The translations under genes and the position numbers were made by a program. Shown piece by piece: positions 8,876 to 20,527 of a stretch of DNA of 64,000 nucleotides. Positions within the stretch are counted from its first letter, which is position 1. Every line of letters begins with the position of its first letter. Source of the stretch: Arthonia radiata (Eukaryota > Ascomycota > Arthoniomycetes > Arthoniales > Arthoniaceae); NCBI GenBank assembly GCA_002989075.1, contig PSQN01000012.1, positions 992,001 to 1,056,000 on the forward strand, written 5' to 3'. The notes under the pieces are model-generated. The model was not told the origin of the DNA. It searched no databases and saw nothing but the letters and a program-made list of their open reading frames with translations.

Positions 8876-11800
8876 TCAAACCCCGATCGACCCTCTGGCA
8901 CGACCATCCGTCTGCGCCTTCTGATACTCGTACAGGAGACCTAACACACCAGCGTCACCCCCTGGCTCGTCTTCCTCCTCGCGTCGCCCACGGTCTCTCC
9001 TGCCATCGCCGTCTTCATGCGCGTCTTCAGCACCTTTCATCGTTCGCCACGAGTCGCCCAGCTCTTCGTCTTCCTGCAGCGCAATAGACTCCATGCCAGG
9101 CTCGTCGTTGTACATGTCAGGCGGCGAGGCAAGAGGCGACTTGTGGCGCGAGCCTAGCGATCGACCACCGGCGCGCGATTGCCGCAAAGAGTCGCCATTG
9201 CGGTCTTCTGGCGGTCGGAGGTGAGCACGCGATGGTTGGTGTGCGGGATCAAGCAGTAGCGAAGGGGCAAGAGCGCTGTCGTCTAAAAGATGCTTCTTTG
9301 TACGTGGATGTGGCTTGCGTGAAGGAGGTGAGGTGCCCTGGGCCGCACCTTGATCGCCTGGGGTTGCCTCTTCATGGATAGAAGGAAAGCTTGGTGGCGG
9401 CCGAAAGATCCGCTTGTCGTGCGCTCGATTGAAAGCCTTCCCAGTTGGCTTGTGCGCGTAGCTGTCGATGAAGCTGTAATAAGACGAGAGCATCTTGTTA
9501 TCTTTGCTCGCGTAGTACCCATCCCTAAGGTCTTCGCGGCGATTGCGGCGTGGCTCGTCCGTACCGCCTGTGCGACGATCAGCAGGACCGGGGGCCCCAG
9601 CGACATTCGTGCCTACACCATCCTTCTGAAACTCGAATAGTGCAAATGAGCAGACATAACCCAGTCCATCAACATGCACAGTAAACTCACGGAAGAAGTC
9701 GACGATGCGTGCTGAGCAATCGGGCAGACTGAACCAAAGTACGAACGGTGTAAACACTATCGACAGCATCTCTTCAAGGAAGATCAGAACCTTCATCTGG
9801 TACAGCTGCGCAAACTCCTTTCGCACGTCTTCAGTGTGCAGGCGATCTTGCCAATGTGAGGGCATGTATCGTGTGTAATCGGCCACGTTTGTGATGGCAT
9901 ATTCGGGATCGAAAACACTATCTTCCTCTTCGGCTACTAACCCACGTGCGACAGCCCAAACTGTACCGAAGACGCCGAGGTAGAACAGCACGGTGCGCTC
10001 AGGTGTGATTTCAAAGCCGAGAAAGATGTCAGGGTCGAGCAGCGATGCCGCACCGAGGACAGATGCGAGAGAGCCAGCGACGAACGCAATGAACCGAGCT
10101 GTCTGACTGATCTTGTCCTTTGGAAACTGGTCGAGGTACCGGTTGGCAAAGGGTTTCGACATGTTGAGGCGCCGCTCAAAGAAGTTGTAGAGCTCGTTGA
10201 ACTCACGAAACTTCCACTCAGCCAATGGGGTGTACGAGCGGGAGCCTATCTGTGACGGGTTCTTCTGAAACTCAGTGAAGTAGCGGAGGAAGTAGACAGT
10301 CAAGAAATAGGTCACTAGGAAGGGCGCCGAGATAATATTGATAAAACCCATGATCAGAAAGCGGCGACGGAGGCCGTCAATGAGCTCATGCCGATGAGAT
10401 TCGCGGAGGAAAAGCTGTGAGATCTGACCAGTCTCATTAAAGACGTAGTCGAGGACGCACAGATTGATGCTCCACTCCAGATTGCGAGAGAAGAGTTGCC
10501 GATTGTTCAGGATCGGCACAGGCAGCGTCAGATTGAGGACGTCCTTATTGAAGAGCGCGATGAGGTAATTGTCACGACGCATCAGCCTGTTGGCTATGTC
10601 GTGTGCGTCCATGCGCTGCTTTGAATGCTCGCCGATGAATCTCCGGTTGCGGGCGTTGAGATCCAATGCAGTCCGGGCATTGGCATCTCTTAAATTCATA
10701 AGGCGGCTGACTATGGTCTGCCATGTGATGGTCTGGAGTTCATTTTCGGAGACGTGGAGAGCGTAGCTGAAGAATTCATGCATCGACCAAAGCCGCTTCA
10801 CACTCATGAGCACACGAAAGGTTTTGAAAAGCCAGAAGAACGACAGCAGCCAGAGAAAGAGGTTGCTGAAACCAGACATCTTGGACGTGCATCGAGGTAT
10901 GGTGATATCTGACATGTGTTTGCTACCGGGAAGCTTGCGATAATCGACGCAAGACGTCAAAAACACTGTCAAGCTGACCACGAAGGCCAGTGTGAGCTGT
11001 TCAAACATCCTTGACAGCATAACTGACCAGATGCCCTTGCCTCTGAAATATTCGTACACGTCAGCTAGGAAGTTGTCGAGGTTCTCTACGTTGGCCCACA
11101 TCCACATGGCGCGATCTGCAGGATCTGTGATGATGGGTCCGGCGCTTGTGTGGAGGACGTTGCTCCGTCCAAGAGGCTCACGATATGTGTAGTTCTGTGC
11201 TTGCTCTTGTCTGGCGTCCCAACGGACTCTTGGTCGATTTGTTGGAGGGCCAGGTACGGGCGCAGGTAATGTGTCTGACGGCTTCGGTGGTAATTTGCGC
11301 AGTGCTTTCGGGCTCATGGACTCGTTGCGGCTTAGCAAGAGAGAGGCGGGGACGTCATCCGCGTAATTAGGAAATCTTTCGCGAGCTCGTCGTGACGGCG
11401 TTTGATGCTCGCTAGCCTCTTCTGTTGTAGGACGTCGTACGCTGGCTCGTGTTTCTTCTTTTCGACGGCCAGACGGACTTTCGACAGCGCCTTCCTCCAT
11501 GAGTATTGAGTCGGGTACGCCCTCGTCTCCCGTGACTGCGCGCGATGCCAGAGATTGTCGGCCTTCTGTCCAGGTTGGCGGATCCGACTCATCCGCTGCG
11601 CTCCTCTCTTCGCGTGACACTTTCAAAGGCGTTGCATCTCCACGGTTACTCGCTGCGTCAGAGCCGGGGGTGCTTTTGCCCGCGTCAGCTAATAATGCAT
11701 CGAGGTCTTGGTCCTGAAATCGTGCCTCTAAGTTGTCCTCGTCGATCTGGGCATCATCCAGACCGTCATCGTCTGCACCAGCTGCGGAAGCCGGGTGTTG

Positions 11801-11881
11801 ATCGTGCAGCTTGATTGCCTCGTAGATTGACTGTGTGCCTGATGTTGATGGTAGATGTCGAGGAAACGAGCGGGAGTCCAT
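8876..11881 (-). CDS. ATG9: Autophagy-related protein Atg9, lipid scramblase
   Basis: Single exon of 1001 aa from MDSRSFPRHLPSTSG, longer than some orthologues because of disordered tails. Order: a polar, acidic N-terminus of ~270 residues; the conserved multi-spanning core with FLADVYEYFRGKGIWSVMLS, SFFWLFKTFRVLMSVKRLWS, a MRRDNYLIALFNKDVLNL loop, FLVTYFLTVYFLRYFTEFQ and DFFREFTVHVDGLGYVCSFA; then a long low-complexity C-terminus ending with GLLYEYQKAQTDGR. Atg9 vesicles seed the phagophore, and the protein scrambles phospholipids between leaflets, working with Atg2 and Atg18. A further in-frame extension to 12064 is open but resembles untranslated sequence, so the ATG at 11881 was chosen. 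It is divergent from DBP3. Confidence 0.95.
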   Translation of the reverse strand: MDSRSFPRHLPSTSGTQSIYEAIKLHDQHPASAAGADDDGLDDAQIDEDNLEARFQDQDLDALLADAGKSTPGSDAASNRGDATPLKVSREERSAADESDPPTWTEGRQSLASRAVTGDEGVPDSILMEEGAVESPSGRRKEETRASVRRPTTEEASEHQTPSRRARERFPNYADDVPASLLLSRNESMSPKALRKLPPKPSDTLPAPVPGPPTNRPRVRWDARQEQAQNYTYREPLGRSNVLHTSAGPIITDPADRAMWMWANVENLDNFLADVYEYFRGKGIWSVMLSRMFEQLTLAFVVSLTVFLTSCVDYRKLPGSKHMSDITIPRCTSKMSGFSNLFLWLLSFFWLFKTFRVLMSVKRLWSMHEFFSYALHVSENELQTITWQTIVSRLMNLRDANARTALDLNARNRRFIGEHSKQRMDAHDIANRLMRRDNYLIALFNKDVLNLTLPVPILNNRQLFSRNLEWSINLCVLDYVFNETGQISQLFLRESHRHELIDGLRRRFLIMGFINIISAPFLVTYFLTVYFLRYFTEFQKNPSQIGSRSYTPLAEWKFREFNELYNFFERRLNMSKPFANRYLDQFPKDKISQTARFIAFVAGSLASVLGAASLLDPDIFLGFEITPERTVLFYLGVFGTVWAVARGLVAEEEDSVFDPEYAITNVADYTRYMPSHWQDRLHTEDVRKEFAQLYQMKVLIFLEEMLSIVFTPFVLWFSLPDCSARIVDFFREFTVHVDGLGYVCSFALFEFQKDGVGTNVAGAPGPADRRTGGTDEPRRNRREDLRDGYYASKDNKMLSSYYSFIDSYAHKPTGKAFNRAHDKRIFRPPPSFPSIHEEATPGDQGAAQGTSPPSRKPHPRTKKHLLDDSALAPSLLLDPAHQPSRAHLRPPEDRNGDSLRQSRAGGRSLGSRHKSPLASPPDMYNDEPGMESIALQEDEELGDSWRTMKGAEDAHEDGDGRRDRGRREEEDEPGGDAGVLGLLYEYQKAQTDGRARGSIGV

Positions 11882-12226
11882 GTTGGGGGAAGGGAGAAGA
11901 GTGTTCGTGGTGGTCGAGGGAATGCTGGATGCTACCTGTCCGGCAGCGAGAAATAGATTCCGCCATGAATTAGCAGATCCATGGCTTGACTGCTGAATTT
12001 CATGAGTGGGATCGGTCGTGCGTTTCCAAGAAGGCGAGAGGTTGAAGATGAAATAGCAAAGCAACCTCGTGCGCTTGTCAGTCAGCTGTTGCTTGCTGTT
12101 GCACGCGTCTCAGATCGACATAATCCTCGGAACGAGATGCCGCGAGATGCCGCTGGTCAGCCCTACAAGGTGAAATTCTCTTGATGCCCATACTATGGAC
12201 GCCGTCGTGCAACGTATATCGATTAC
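11882..12226. promoter_or_regulatory. Shared upstream region of ATG9 and DBP3
   Basis: The 345 bp between two divergent start codons must contain both promoters. The ATG9 frame stays open across 11882..12064 without a convincing start. No factor-binding site is asserted. Confidence 0.4.
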
Positions 12227-14374
12227 ATGACCGCAGCACAAGAGGTAAGAATGACAAGTGAGAGGATTTCAGACGCAGCAGTGAATGGTCACGAGATTCT
12301 ACATGGATCCGAGAAGAAAAGAAAATCGAAGAGCAAAGCTCGGGAAACCAACGGTGCGCACGTGAACGGCTTAGATCAGAAGAAGGGAAAGAAGCGCAAG
12401 CACGAAACCGTAGAGAGTGTCACAGACCATATTAATGGTGAAGGCGATCGTCGTGCGGCGAAAAAGCTGAGAAAAGAGGAAAAGCGTGCGAAGAAGGCTA
12501 CCCAAGACCGTCGAGATCCCGTTGTAGCAGGCCGAGATGAGAGTGTCGTGACCACGAAGACCGTTCATTCAGCTGTGCGCGAGACTAGTGAGACAGCATC
12601 GGACCGCCACCGGGCAAAGAAAGAAGCCAGGAGAGCAGAAAAGGCCGCCGCCAAGGCTGCAGCGGCGAAAAATGCCACCACGATTGCGAACGATGTTGAT
12701 AAAGACGCTGCGGATGGACTGTCTAGTCAAGCCATCGAAGAAGATCCTGCCGCAGCCAAACGACGCCGCAAAGCTGAGAAACTAGCTCGCAAGGCTGCTG
12801 TTGCTGTCGTAGAGCCTCCATCCAACGTCGATGCAAAAAGCGAAGTCCCGATTGAGACTGCGCTGAAGCCCAGGAAATTGCATCCCACCTCAACGCGAGA
12901 GGTTTCGGAAGTGGCTGCTAATAACAAGGATCACCAAGCTGTTACCAATCCTGAGCATGTACACCACAAAGACTACATCCAATCGTCACAGCTGACAAGC
13001 CTTCCTCAATCCGAAATTGATGCCTTCTACACCAACAACTCTGTCGCCATATCTGACCCGCTGTCCTTGCCGTTTCGACCGATACTAGAATTCAAGCAGC
13101 TACCTCCGACCAATCTATACTGTCACTACATGCTCTCAAAGTTCAAGGTGCCGACGCCCATCCAGTCCACGTCGTGGCCGTTTGCGTTTGCCGATCGCGA
13201 TCTGATTGGTGTTGCAGAAACCGGCTCAGGCAAGACGCTGGCATTCGGTCTGCCGTTGGCGCGCCATGTCAAGACCCGGCTGGAAGTGGGCAAAGAATCC
13301 GACCCGAAGATCAAGCGCAGTCCCATGGCGTTGGTACTGACCCCGACGAGGGAGCTTGCTCTGCAAATACACGAGCAGCTGGAAAAGCTGGCTGCGAGCA
13401 ATGCCTTCAATTGCGCCCTCGCATATGGCGGTGTCGACAAGACAGCGCAAAGTGCAAGCCTCAAACAAGTGCATGTGATAGTCGCCACGCCGGGGAGGCT
13501 CAGAGACTATCTCGAAACGGGCAAGCGAGATGGCATTACCTTGGATCGTTGTAAGTATGTCGTGCTAGATGAGGCCGACCGCATGCTGGACAAAGGTTTC
13601 GAAGACGACGTCAAGGAAATACTGGGTGCATGCCCCACGACAGCAGAGGGCAGACAGACTCTGATGTATACCGCGACTTGGCCACAGAGCATACAAAAAT
13701 TGGCGAGTACCTACATGAAGGAGCCGGTCAAAATTACCATGGGCAACAGGGGCGAGGAAGGTGGAGAGCTCAGAGCCAACGAGAGTATAAAACAGGTTGT
13801 TGAGGTGATAAGACCCGAAGAAAAGCTAGACCGACTAAAGCAGCTGCTGAGGGAGTATACAAAGGGCAAGAAGAAGGACGACAGAATATTGGTATTTTGC
13901 TTGTACAAAAAGGAGGCAGCGCGAATCGAAGACTTCATCCGAAACAGGGGCTTCAACGTCGGTGGCATTCACGGCGATCTTAGCCAATCAGCAAGGACGG
14001 CCGCGCTCGGCGCATTCAAGGAAGGCAGCGTGCCTATTCTGGTCGCTACCGATGTTGCTGCTCGCGGCCTTGACATACCAGCTGTGAAGCTGGTTCTCAA
14101 CTTTACGTTCCCACTCACAGTGGAAGACTACGTCCACCGCATCGGTCGCACAGGTCGCGCTGGGCAAGACGGTCTGGCGATCACGTTCTTTACGGAACAT
14201 GAGAAGGGTCTCGCAGGCGCACTCGTCAATGTACTCAAAGCTGCGAAACAAGAGGTACCTGAGGAGTTGGCCAAGTTTGGTGGTACGGTCAAGAAGAAAG
14301 GACATGACCTGTACGGAGCCTTCACGAAAGAAGGCATGGAAGGCAAGACTGCTACCAAGATCACATTTGACTAA
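12227..14374 (+). CDS. DBP3: ATP-dependent RNA helicase Dbp3, nucleolar
   Basis: Single exon, 715 aa. The first ~260 residues are Lys/Arg/Ala-rich ([20 protein letters not shown]), typical of nucleolar targeting and much longer than the yeast tail. The DEAD-box core follows: Q-motif region [16 protein letters not shown], motif I AETGSGKT (~330), PTRELA, TPGR, motif II DEAD (~448), motif III as TAT in [14 protein letters not shown], and motif [12 protein letters not shown]. The C-terminal pattern [20 protein letters not shown], then GAF, separates Dbp3 from the related Dbp2. Dbp3 acts in 60S ribosomal-subunit maturation. TAT in motif III appears to be a family trait rather than a lesion. Confidence 0.95.
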   Translation: MTAAQEVRMTSERISDAAVNGHEILHGSEKKRKSKSKARETNGAHVNGLDQKKGKKRKHETVESVTDHINGEGDRRAAKKLRKEEKRAKKATQDRRDPVVAGRDESVVTTKTVHSAVRETSETASDRHRAKKEARRAEKAAAKAAAAKNATTIANDVDKDAADGLSSQAIEEDPAAAKRRRKAEKLARKAAVAVVEPPSNVDAKSEVPIETALKPRKLHPTSTREVSEVAANNKDHQAVTNPEHVHHKDYIQSSQLTSLPQSEIDAFYTNNSVAISDPLSLPFRPILEFKQLPPTNLYCHYMLSKFKVPTPIQSTSWPFAFADRDLIGVAETGSGKTLAFGLPLARHVKTRLEVGKESDPKIKRSPMALVLTPTRELALQIHEQLEKLAASNAFNCALAYGGVDKTAQSASLKQVHVIVATPGRLRDYLETGKRDGITLDRCKYVVLDEADRMLDKGFEDDVKEILGACPTTAEGRQTLMYTATWPQSIQKLASTYMKEPVKITMGNRGEEGGELRANESIKQVVEVIRPEEKLDRLKQLLREYTKGKKKDDRILVFCLYKKEAARIEDFIRNRGFNVGGIHGDLSQSARTAALGAFKEGSVPILVATDVAARGLDIPAVKLVLNFTFPLTVEDYVHRIGRTGRAGQDGLAITFFTEHEKGLAGALVNVLKAAKQEVPEELAKFGGTVKKKGHDLYGAFTKEGMEGKTATKITFD

Positions 14375-16142
14375 GTTGGAGTGAGCAATGCAAAAGCGGC
14401 TGATGAAGCGTACCGCGACCCATATAACCGCGGATCGTGAACTTGTGCTGTTCTCAATGAATCTGCTTCGGGCTGTAAGCCTTGCGCAACGGGTCTTGGA
14501 TAAAATATTATAATACATCTCCAATACACCTCCCGACTTGCCTCCGCATGAGCTTATCAATGAGCGCATAATCGAGCGACAACGCAAGATGCACGTCCTT
14601 ACACATATGCACCGAAAGTCTCCGTCGTGCTTACTTGACTCACCCGACGCTGATTGTCATATCCGCTCTGCCCTGCTCCCTGCTCTCAAGTTTCAACGCA
14701 GTGCTCTTCGCGGTCACAACCGCGCTAGTGCTCTAGCGTAGACCGCCAAGATCTAAAACAACAAACCAGTCGCCACGCCTCCCACACCAACACCAAGATC
14801 TCTAAACCGCCAAATTCGGAACTTTCGTCGAAATTCGATGGGAGCGAATGTTTGTATAGGAAGTCCATATTTTCCGTGCAGCTTGCGCGAAAGATCATGA
14901 TCCCATGCGCATTCTACGCTAGCGGCTAAGCTCCCGCTTTTAGCGTTTCTGCAAAGCAGGCCCGTGCTTGTGGCAGATGGGCTGCTCCTCAACGAGCAAC
15001 GATATTAATGTATGCTTACTCTACTGGCATGCGCTCCCACCTGAATTTTGATGAAAAGTCCGAAAATGACATATTTGGAGCGCTAACGTTGAGCATGTAG
15101 GCGTGAGATAGCTTTCGTTGCTTTGGGGCACGGGCCTTGAGCCTGAGCTAGCGTGGTCTTGGCGAAAAGAGGCTGGAAATGTGCATGGGTGAGATTGACG
15201 ACGCATCGCAGAGACAAGGCGGTGCAAGCATGGAGAGCTGCTATGAGCCAGTTTTGCAAGGACATACAATCACAGCTGGGGATTTTGTAGTGAAGCGAAA
15301 GCGAATCAACGCGCCTGAAAGCGGCATTTACTGTTTTCGGGCATATCCTTGCATACTGAACCCTCCCGACTGCTCCTCAATGGGCTTTGATGGTGTCTGT
15401 TGTGCTTCAGTTGATGAGCGCAATAGCTGTCTCTCAAATGGACGCGCTCAAGCAGGACTTGGCAGGACAGCAGGACCATCTAGCAGGCGGTGAAGCGGAG
15501 CGTACCATCATGGGCTAAAGACCGCAGTACACCATCGTGCAACGTGAAAGGGACGCTGCGAAGACGTAGACTTGATAGTTGAGCAACAATGATTTCATTG
15601 ATATTTGTACAGGACGCCAACATTCATACATGCTTCATTGATACTCAAACACTTTTACTGACGCATTCACCACCCGAAGGCGCCTTGAGGGAAAAAGGAC
15701 CTTCGATGCCCCCAAAAACCCCAAGAGTCAGATACTCAAACAATGACGGGGATTGGTGTAGCTCTGCCTCTCACATGACCAAAAATTGAGGGAGGGGAGG
15801 GGACTCTGGTGCACCGGTCCGAAGCCCGATGACATCTGCAGGAATACGGCTGGAAGGTGTGAGACCTCCGAAACCAGCAGACTAGACCGTGATGTCTGAC
15901 ACATTCGTCATAACCAGACGCAAAGCCAATGGATGGTGTGACTTGCGGCGAATGATGTCTTGACGGGGGTGAAAGCTGAGACGGCCAGCGCCTCAGCACC
16001 TCAAGAGCCAGAAGCTTGAGAAGGGGTGACAAAAGAAAGAAGAGATTGTGGCGGATTGAAAAGGAAAACCTGGCGCACGCGTCGCCACCATCAACCGCGA
16101 AACCAATGAGGACCTGGCTCGCGGCGATGATATCCTGTGGGT
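14375..16142. other. Long intergenic stretch, no supported gene
   Basis: About 1.8 kb after DBP3 with many short frames but none with coding-like composition, recognisable motifs or paired splice sites that I trust. Base composition is normal, so this is not RIP DNA. It may contain 3' UTR, upstream sequence of the small candidate gene that follows, or unannotated non-coding RNA. Confidence 0.5.
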
Positions 16143-16497
16143 ATGCAGCTGACCGCCCTCAGCGACCCATCAAGAACCAGGGCCAATGGTAAAGGAAAGG
16201 ATGTGCAGTCGCCGATGTCGAGGTCGATGCAGTCTTTGAAGTATGCTGGCGCATTCGCCGTCACCGATGTTGAATCGCTAGACGCCTTGAGGGAGTACAG
16301 CGCGAAGGATCTGTTGCCTTCTAAGAAGACCGTCAAGGGCCAGTAAGTAAACAAAAGGACTCCTCCCTGGTCTCGCCAACACCTCCATAGACAGGCAGAT
16401 GTCGGGTAGCGACGGCCTAGTCAACGGACCGCGAAGCCGAAACTTCACGGTGGAGAAAAAGGAAAGACGGACAGAGGAAGGAGGAGAAAGGTTGTAA
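16143..16497 (+). CDS. Candidate small protein, two exons (weak)
   Basis: An ATG at 16143 opens MQLTALSDPSRTRANGKGKD; the frame meets a GTAAGT donor after 16342, and splicing to an acceptor before 16395 (52-bp intron) continues to a stop at 16497, giving about 100 aa. The tail is basic and acidic mixed (FTVEKKERRTEEGGERL). The intron size and donor fit the other introns in this window, which is the main support. No family is recognised and no signal peptide is seen. It lies 170 bp upstream of an F-box gene on the same strand and could be that gene's leader or noise. Confidence 0.25.
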
Positions 16498-16665
16498 TCA
16501 AATAGTCGGGGGATCCTTGGCACCACAAGGTGGATCCTTGGCACAAGATCCCGCGCACCGCGTACCTAGCTTCAAGACTTCCACAACGTGACCTTCCTCT
16601 TCCTTCCTCTAATTGACTTGCCCCATACCAAAACCACATTTGGATCGACAGCTACCCAAGCAAAT

Positions 16666-19215
16666 ATGGCGAAAGACAAAGCGATATACCAGATCCCGGC
16701 AGCAAGTCAATTCAAGGAACATCGTCCAAAATTCAACGTTCTGACATGGCCATACTTAGGAAATCGTCCACCTCGTGATCAAAGAGCTCCCTTGCCAGTC
16801 CCTCAGAGATAGGTGTGCAGCGACCCGTCCCGAAGTCTCTCCGGGAGATGCAACTTGTGCGAGAGCTGTTTCGCCGAAGCTGATCTGAAACAACCATGAT
16901 CAACTGGCAACTCGAGAACGAGGATGCTCTGCAGTTTACACGATGCTGACCTATACCTTAGGCGCAGAATTCTTCATCTCTGCGGTATCAGCCCAGCTTT
17001 TACGGAGGCAGCAGAGCAGAGCTTCTACAGAATGATCTGGTTGAATGGTAGCAGGAGGAATTCAGTGTACCAGCTGTCTTCCTTGATCGAGAGACTTGAG
17101 GAGCAACCCAGCCTGGGAGATTACATCAGAGAAATTCGCCTAGTCTACTGGGCGATGGGCAGTAACATGTGTGATGATTTAGTGGAGCTTATCAAGAGGT
17201 GCCCCAGGTGAGTAAATTTCTTATCCCCGACCCCACCTAATCTTGCGAATCAAGCGAATGCGATGCCTGCGGCTGCTACTGTGCATGTCAGCAGAGGTTG
17301 CCGGCCGTAAAGAGCGCGTCCACAGTGCGAACACCCGAGATGACAGGCGATCAGATAGCTAGATGCGCCAGATGTCGAGCGCAGGGCTAGGAGCTATCAC
17401 ATCTTGGCGTGGTCGCATAGATGCCGAGGAGCTGGCGTGGCTGGCTCTTCTCAAGATGATGGAGTTGCTCGTCCTACACTAAGGCTCTACACGCGGACTG
17501 GCAAGCTGTTGTGACATGCACGGCATGCAGTGTAGGCTAGTCGGAAAGCTGGCTCTAATGTGCTGCAGCGATGAATCTTGATGAGTATAGCTGACTGAAC
17601 TTTCGCAGACTAGAAAACATCACCGGCATCGAACCGGACCCATGGACGAGTACTGGCCATCCATTTCGCATTTGGTGAGTGAGAAGCCTTTACCATTGCC
17701 GTCGTCTAGTTGAGGATTTGTAGTGCCTGCAGCCATTACTTTCCTCTTGTTCCTGCTCACGACATTAGCCTATCCACTGAAGCCGGTCAACTTTATATGC
17801 AGCAGCTTTACGAGCACCTTGTCTTGTTGACGGAACATATTGCTAATGCGCTACGATTAGGAAAGCTCTGGCTCGGTAAGCCTTCATTGCCGTTAGTGAG
17901 TGGATTGTTGACTTACACTAAGCTTACAGCCGCCACTCCATGAAAGCCCGCCTTTGGCTCATCTCACCGCAACGCCTCATTAGGAAGGGCGACTTGGAAT
18001 TCCTGGCGCTTAATAGAGCCTACAAGAACTTGACCGTGCTTGTGATAGGCGACGCAGCGAATAAAAGCACGTGGAACCGCAACTCGCCCAAGGTCCCAAA
18101 AGACCCGCTACGCATAGGCCAGACTCTGTCGTGCATGCCAAAGTTGGAGCATTTGTGTCTGCGCGATTACTTTGGAGCCCTGTTTACCTCCGACGTACTC
18201 GACGTGATCCCAACGAAATTGGTGTCGCTGCGACTTGACAGCCTCAGAGGCATTCGAGACGTTGATATTCAACGCTATCTTGCCAGGATTCCGGTCGAAG
18301 AGGAGGACATTCTAACGTTTCTCTCGCTCAGCTTCCTGGATGGGATACAACGTCTTGCGACCGTGAAGGACGTTCTTGCGCGGTACAAAAAATTGCGATG
18401 TTTCTTGCTTCATTCACGGAAGGAGTTCATTTCAGATGAGCAGGACGCTTTGAGAAGTCGGGAAATGATCGGCAACGAACCTTATCTATGGTAAGTCTCA
18501 TAGCATCCACAAGTTCCGCTCTCTGATCTGTTACGATTCCGTGAAAGGCCCTTCCGCCGGTGCTTTGTTCTGTACTCTATTCCCGAACCACTTGTTACTG
18601 GTACGACTGCTGTTCGGAAATCTCTGTACTGACACCTTGCTTGCAGGTAAGTCCTGGAGCCTCCACACATTCCGTTTCATTGCTTTGAAGTCTGGCCAGG
18701 CAGCAAGCGCGCCGGCGTTGGCTCGCAATGCTTTGTTTGAACCAAGACTTCAGCAGGGGCTATGCTGACGTCTTTTTTCTAGGTCGCCATCCTTGGACAC
18801 CGTTTCCCTAGATGTGCCCTTCTGCCTTGCAGGAAAACCCGGAGCTCCACACCCCTACACTGAGGTTTTATTGAAATCGATGGTACTTGGCGGGTTTCCT
18901 AAGCTCAAGACCATTATCAATAATGCGTGGCATACTCATCGAGACGATTTCTTGGGCTTCGTCAGGCTGTATGTGACATCGATCAAGATGTCCGACGTGC
19001 AGGACAAACATTGCAAGTCAGTCCGCTACACAGCCAAGACTTGGAGCTCAGAGGCGCCCGCTGCGAAACCAGAGAACAAGACGTTGCAGCAGGACACTGT
19101 CGACATTCTCAGTTGCAGGGTTCCGGACTTCGCCGAGCAAGTCTATAAACTGCGCAATGACCCCGCAATCAACGGGGGCGATCTGGTGCATCAGTTCTTC
19201 GAGCCACCCAGATGA
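16666..19215 (+). CDS. F-box/LRR-like protein, copy 1
   Basis: Nine-exon model, about 543 aa: 16666..16701, 16760..16812, 16962..17207, 17609..17674, 17769..17875, 17923..18490, 18548..18600, 18647..~18716 and 18783..19215. Phases agree throughout. The first two exons join as MAKDKAIYQIPAEIVHLVIK then ELPCQSLRDR, the expected N-terminal F-box (LPxEI...), which would bind Skp1 in an SCF ubiquitin ligase. The rest has LRR-like phrases such as NLTVLVIGDA, MPKLEHLCLRDYF, IPTKLVSLRLDS and GGFPKLKTIINNAW. The first intron (16702..16759) needs a GC donor (GCAAGT). The intron at 17208..17608 is unusually long (401 bp). The end of exon 8 is uncertain: three donors keep frame, and 18716 was chosen by length against copy 2. 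Substrate unknown. Confidence 0.68.
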
Positions 19216-20527
19216 AGAGCGAAGTCTTAACAGCAGGAGCACAGTGGCCTTGACGAAGCCAAGAGATATTGAATTGATGACAGTACCGTGCTGGCTCTAA
19301 CCGCGTTGCAACATTACTCATTTCAGACACCCATCTATGCTTGCTCTCCTTGCTCCAAGCGGTACATGCACTGGGTCTTGCTACTCTATACTTATGCTGC
19401 CTGAGGCACCACCGGAGCGCTCACGGTTGTGGAGAGGTATATGCCATTCATCTTAAGATGTTGGCTTTTGATTTGGTGTCGCAGGCCTGTCAATTTAATT
19501 CTTTTTAGCAAATCGAGAGAGGGGACTGCATCTGTGGTCTTGGAAACTCAATGGATGTCGACATCCCGTACCAACAGCAACGAAACTCTTGTTACCAAAC
19601 CATAACTTCTGACTCTTTCTCATCCGCGTGCATGCCTAATTGTAATGTTCCTCCCAGTGCGAGGCCAAGATCTCTCCCAAAATACGGGTCATACGGCCGG
19701 GAGAAAGGGAGGTCAGATGGGTATGCACGCACATCTCCCAAAATAGTAAAATCCGCGGTCGCTGCATTTCTTCTACTCCTCCACTCTTGAGACCCTGCTC
19801 CAGCTGCGGCATTGCTGCAACCTCTCTGTCTACGGGTCATTTGATCTGTTCCAGTATCGCAACGTGCCATTCAAGCGAACACTCAGTCTCCAGCTTCCTC
19901 GCCAGGCTGCCTCATCTCGCCAAAGCCCCCCTACTCCGGCGTGCCCGCGAGGCCTGTGCGCTTCACGCTCCAGCCAGCATGCAGATTTCAGCACACGCCT
20001 ATACCTAGATGCCTTAGTGGGTACCACCATCACGTCGTATGGGCTGTGAGGCGTGTTCGGCTTCAAGACCAACATGGGCGAGATGAAGGAAATAACATAC
20101 GTGTGACTTCGCTCGGTGGGCGACTGCAGTGGTCACAGCCGCATAGTTTGAAGAGCGCGCCGGGGATGGAATAGTGTGCACCTGTGAAGTGCAATAAAGA
20201 CGCGCAAGCACAGAACTATACGGCAAGCTTTTTCATACAAGTCGGATTGAAAACTTGTGCCGAGATACATGAGACCGATCTTGGTCCACACATCGAGCCT
20301 CCGACGTCCTGTCGATGTCCCCGTTCGTTGTTGAAGTATCAGGTATGTAATCTGAAAGGGGTTGGAGCTTGGTGATTTCCCTTTTGCAAGGTAGTGCGTC
20401 CGCGTTGACATCGAGTGCCGAGAAAGCTTGCTATAACCTCACATTCCAACAGATTTGAAAACCCGGGGAGGGCTCGCAAGATGTACCACGTCTTGTTTTG
20501 ATGTTTCCAGTGCCAGCAAGTCGTACA
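19216..20527. other. Intergenic stretch between the F-box/LRR-like copies, no supported gene
   Basis: About 1.3 kb with short frames only. No residues matching the two flanking F-box/LRR-like genes were recognised, so I cannot show a third copy. Composition is normal. Confidence 0.45.

Noticed and set aside
13672-13686. TAT in place of SAT in helicase motif III of DBP3
   Set aside because: At first it looked like a lost key residue, but TATWP is, to my knowledge, the usual form in the Dbp3 family.
15179-15493. 104-codon frame in the long intergenic region
   Set aside because: No coding-like composition, no family resemblance and no splice partners.
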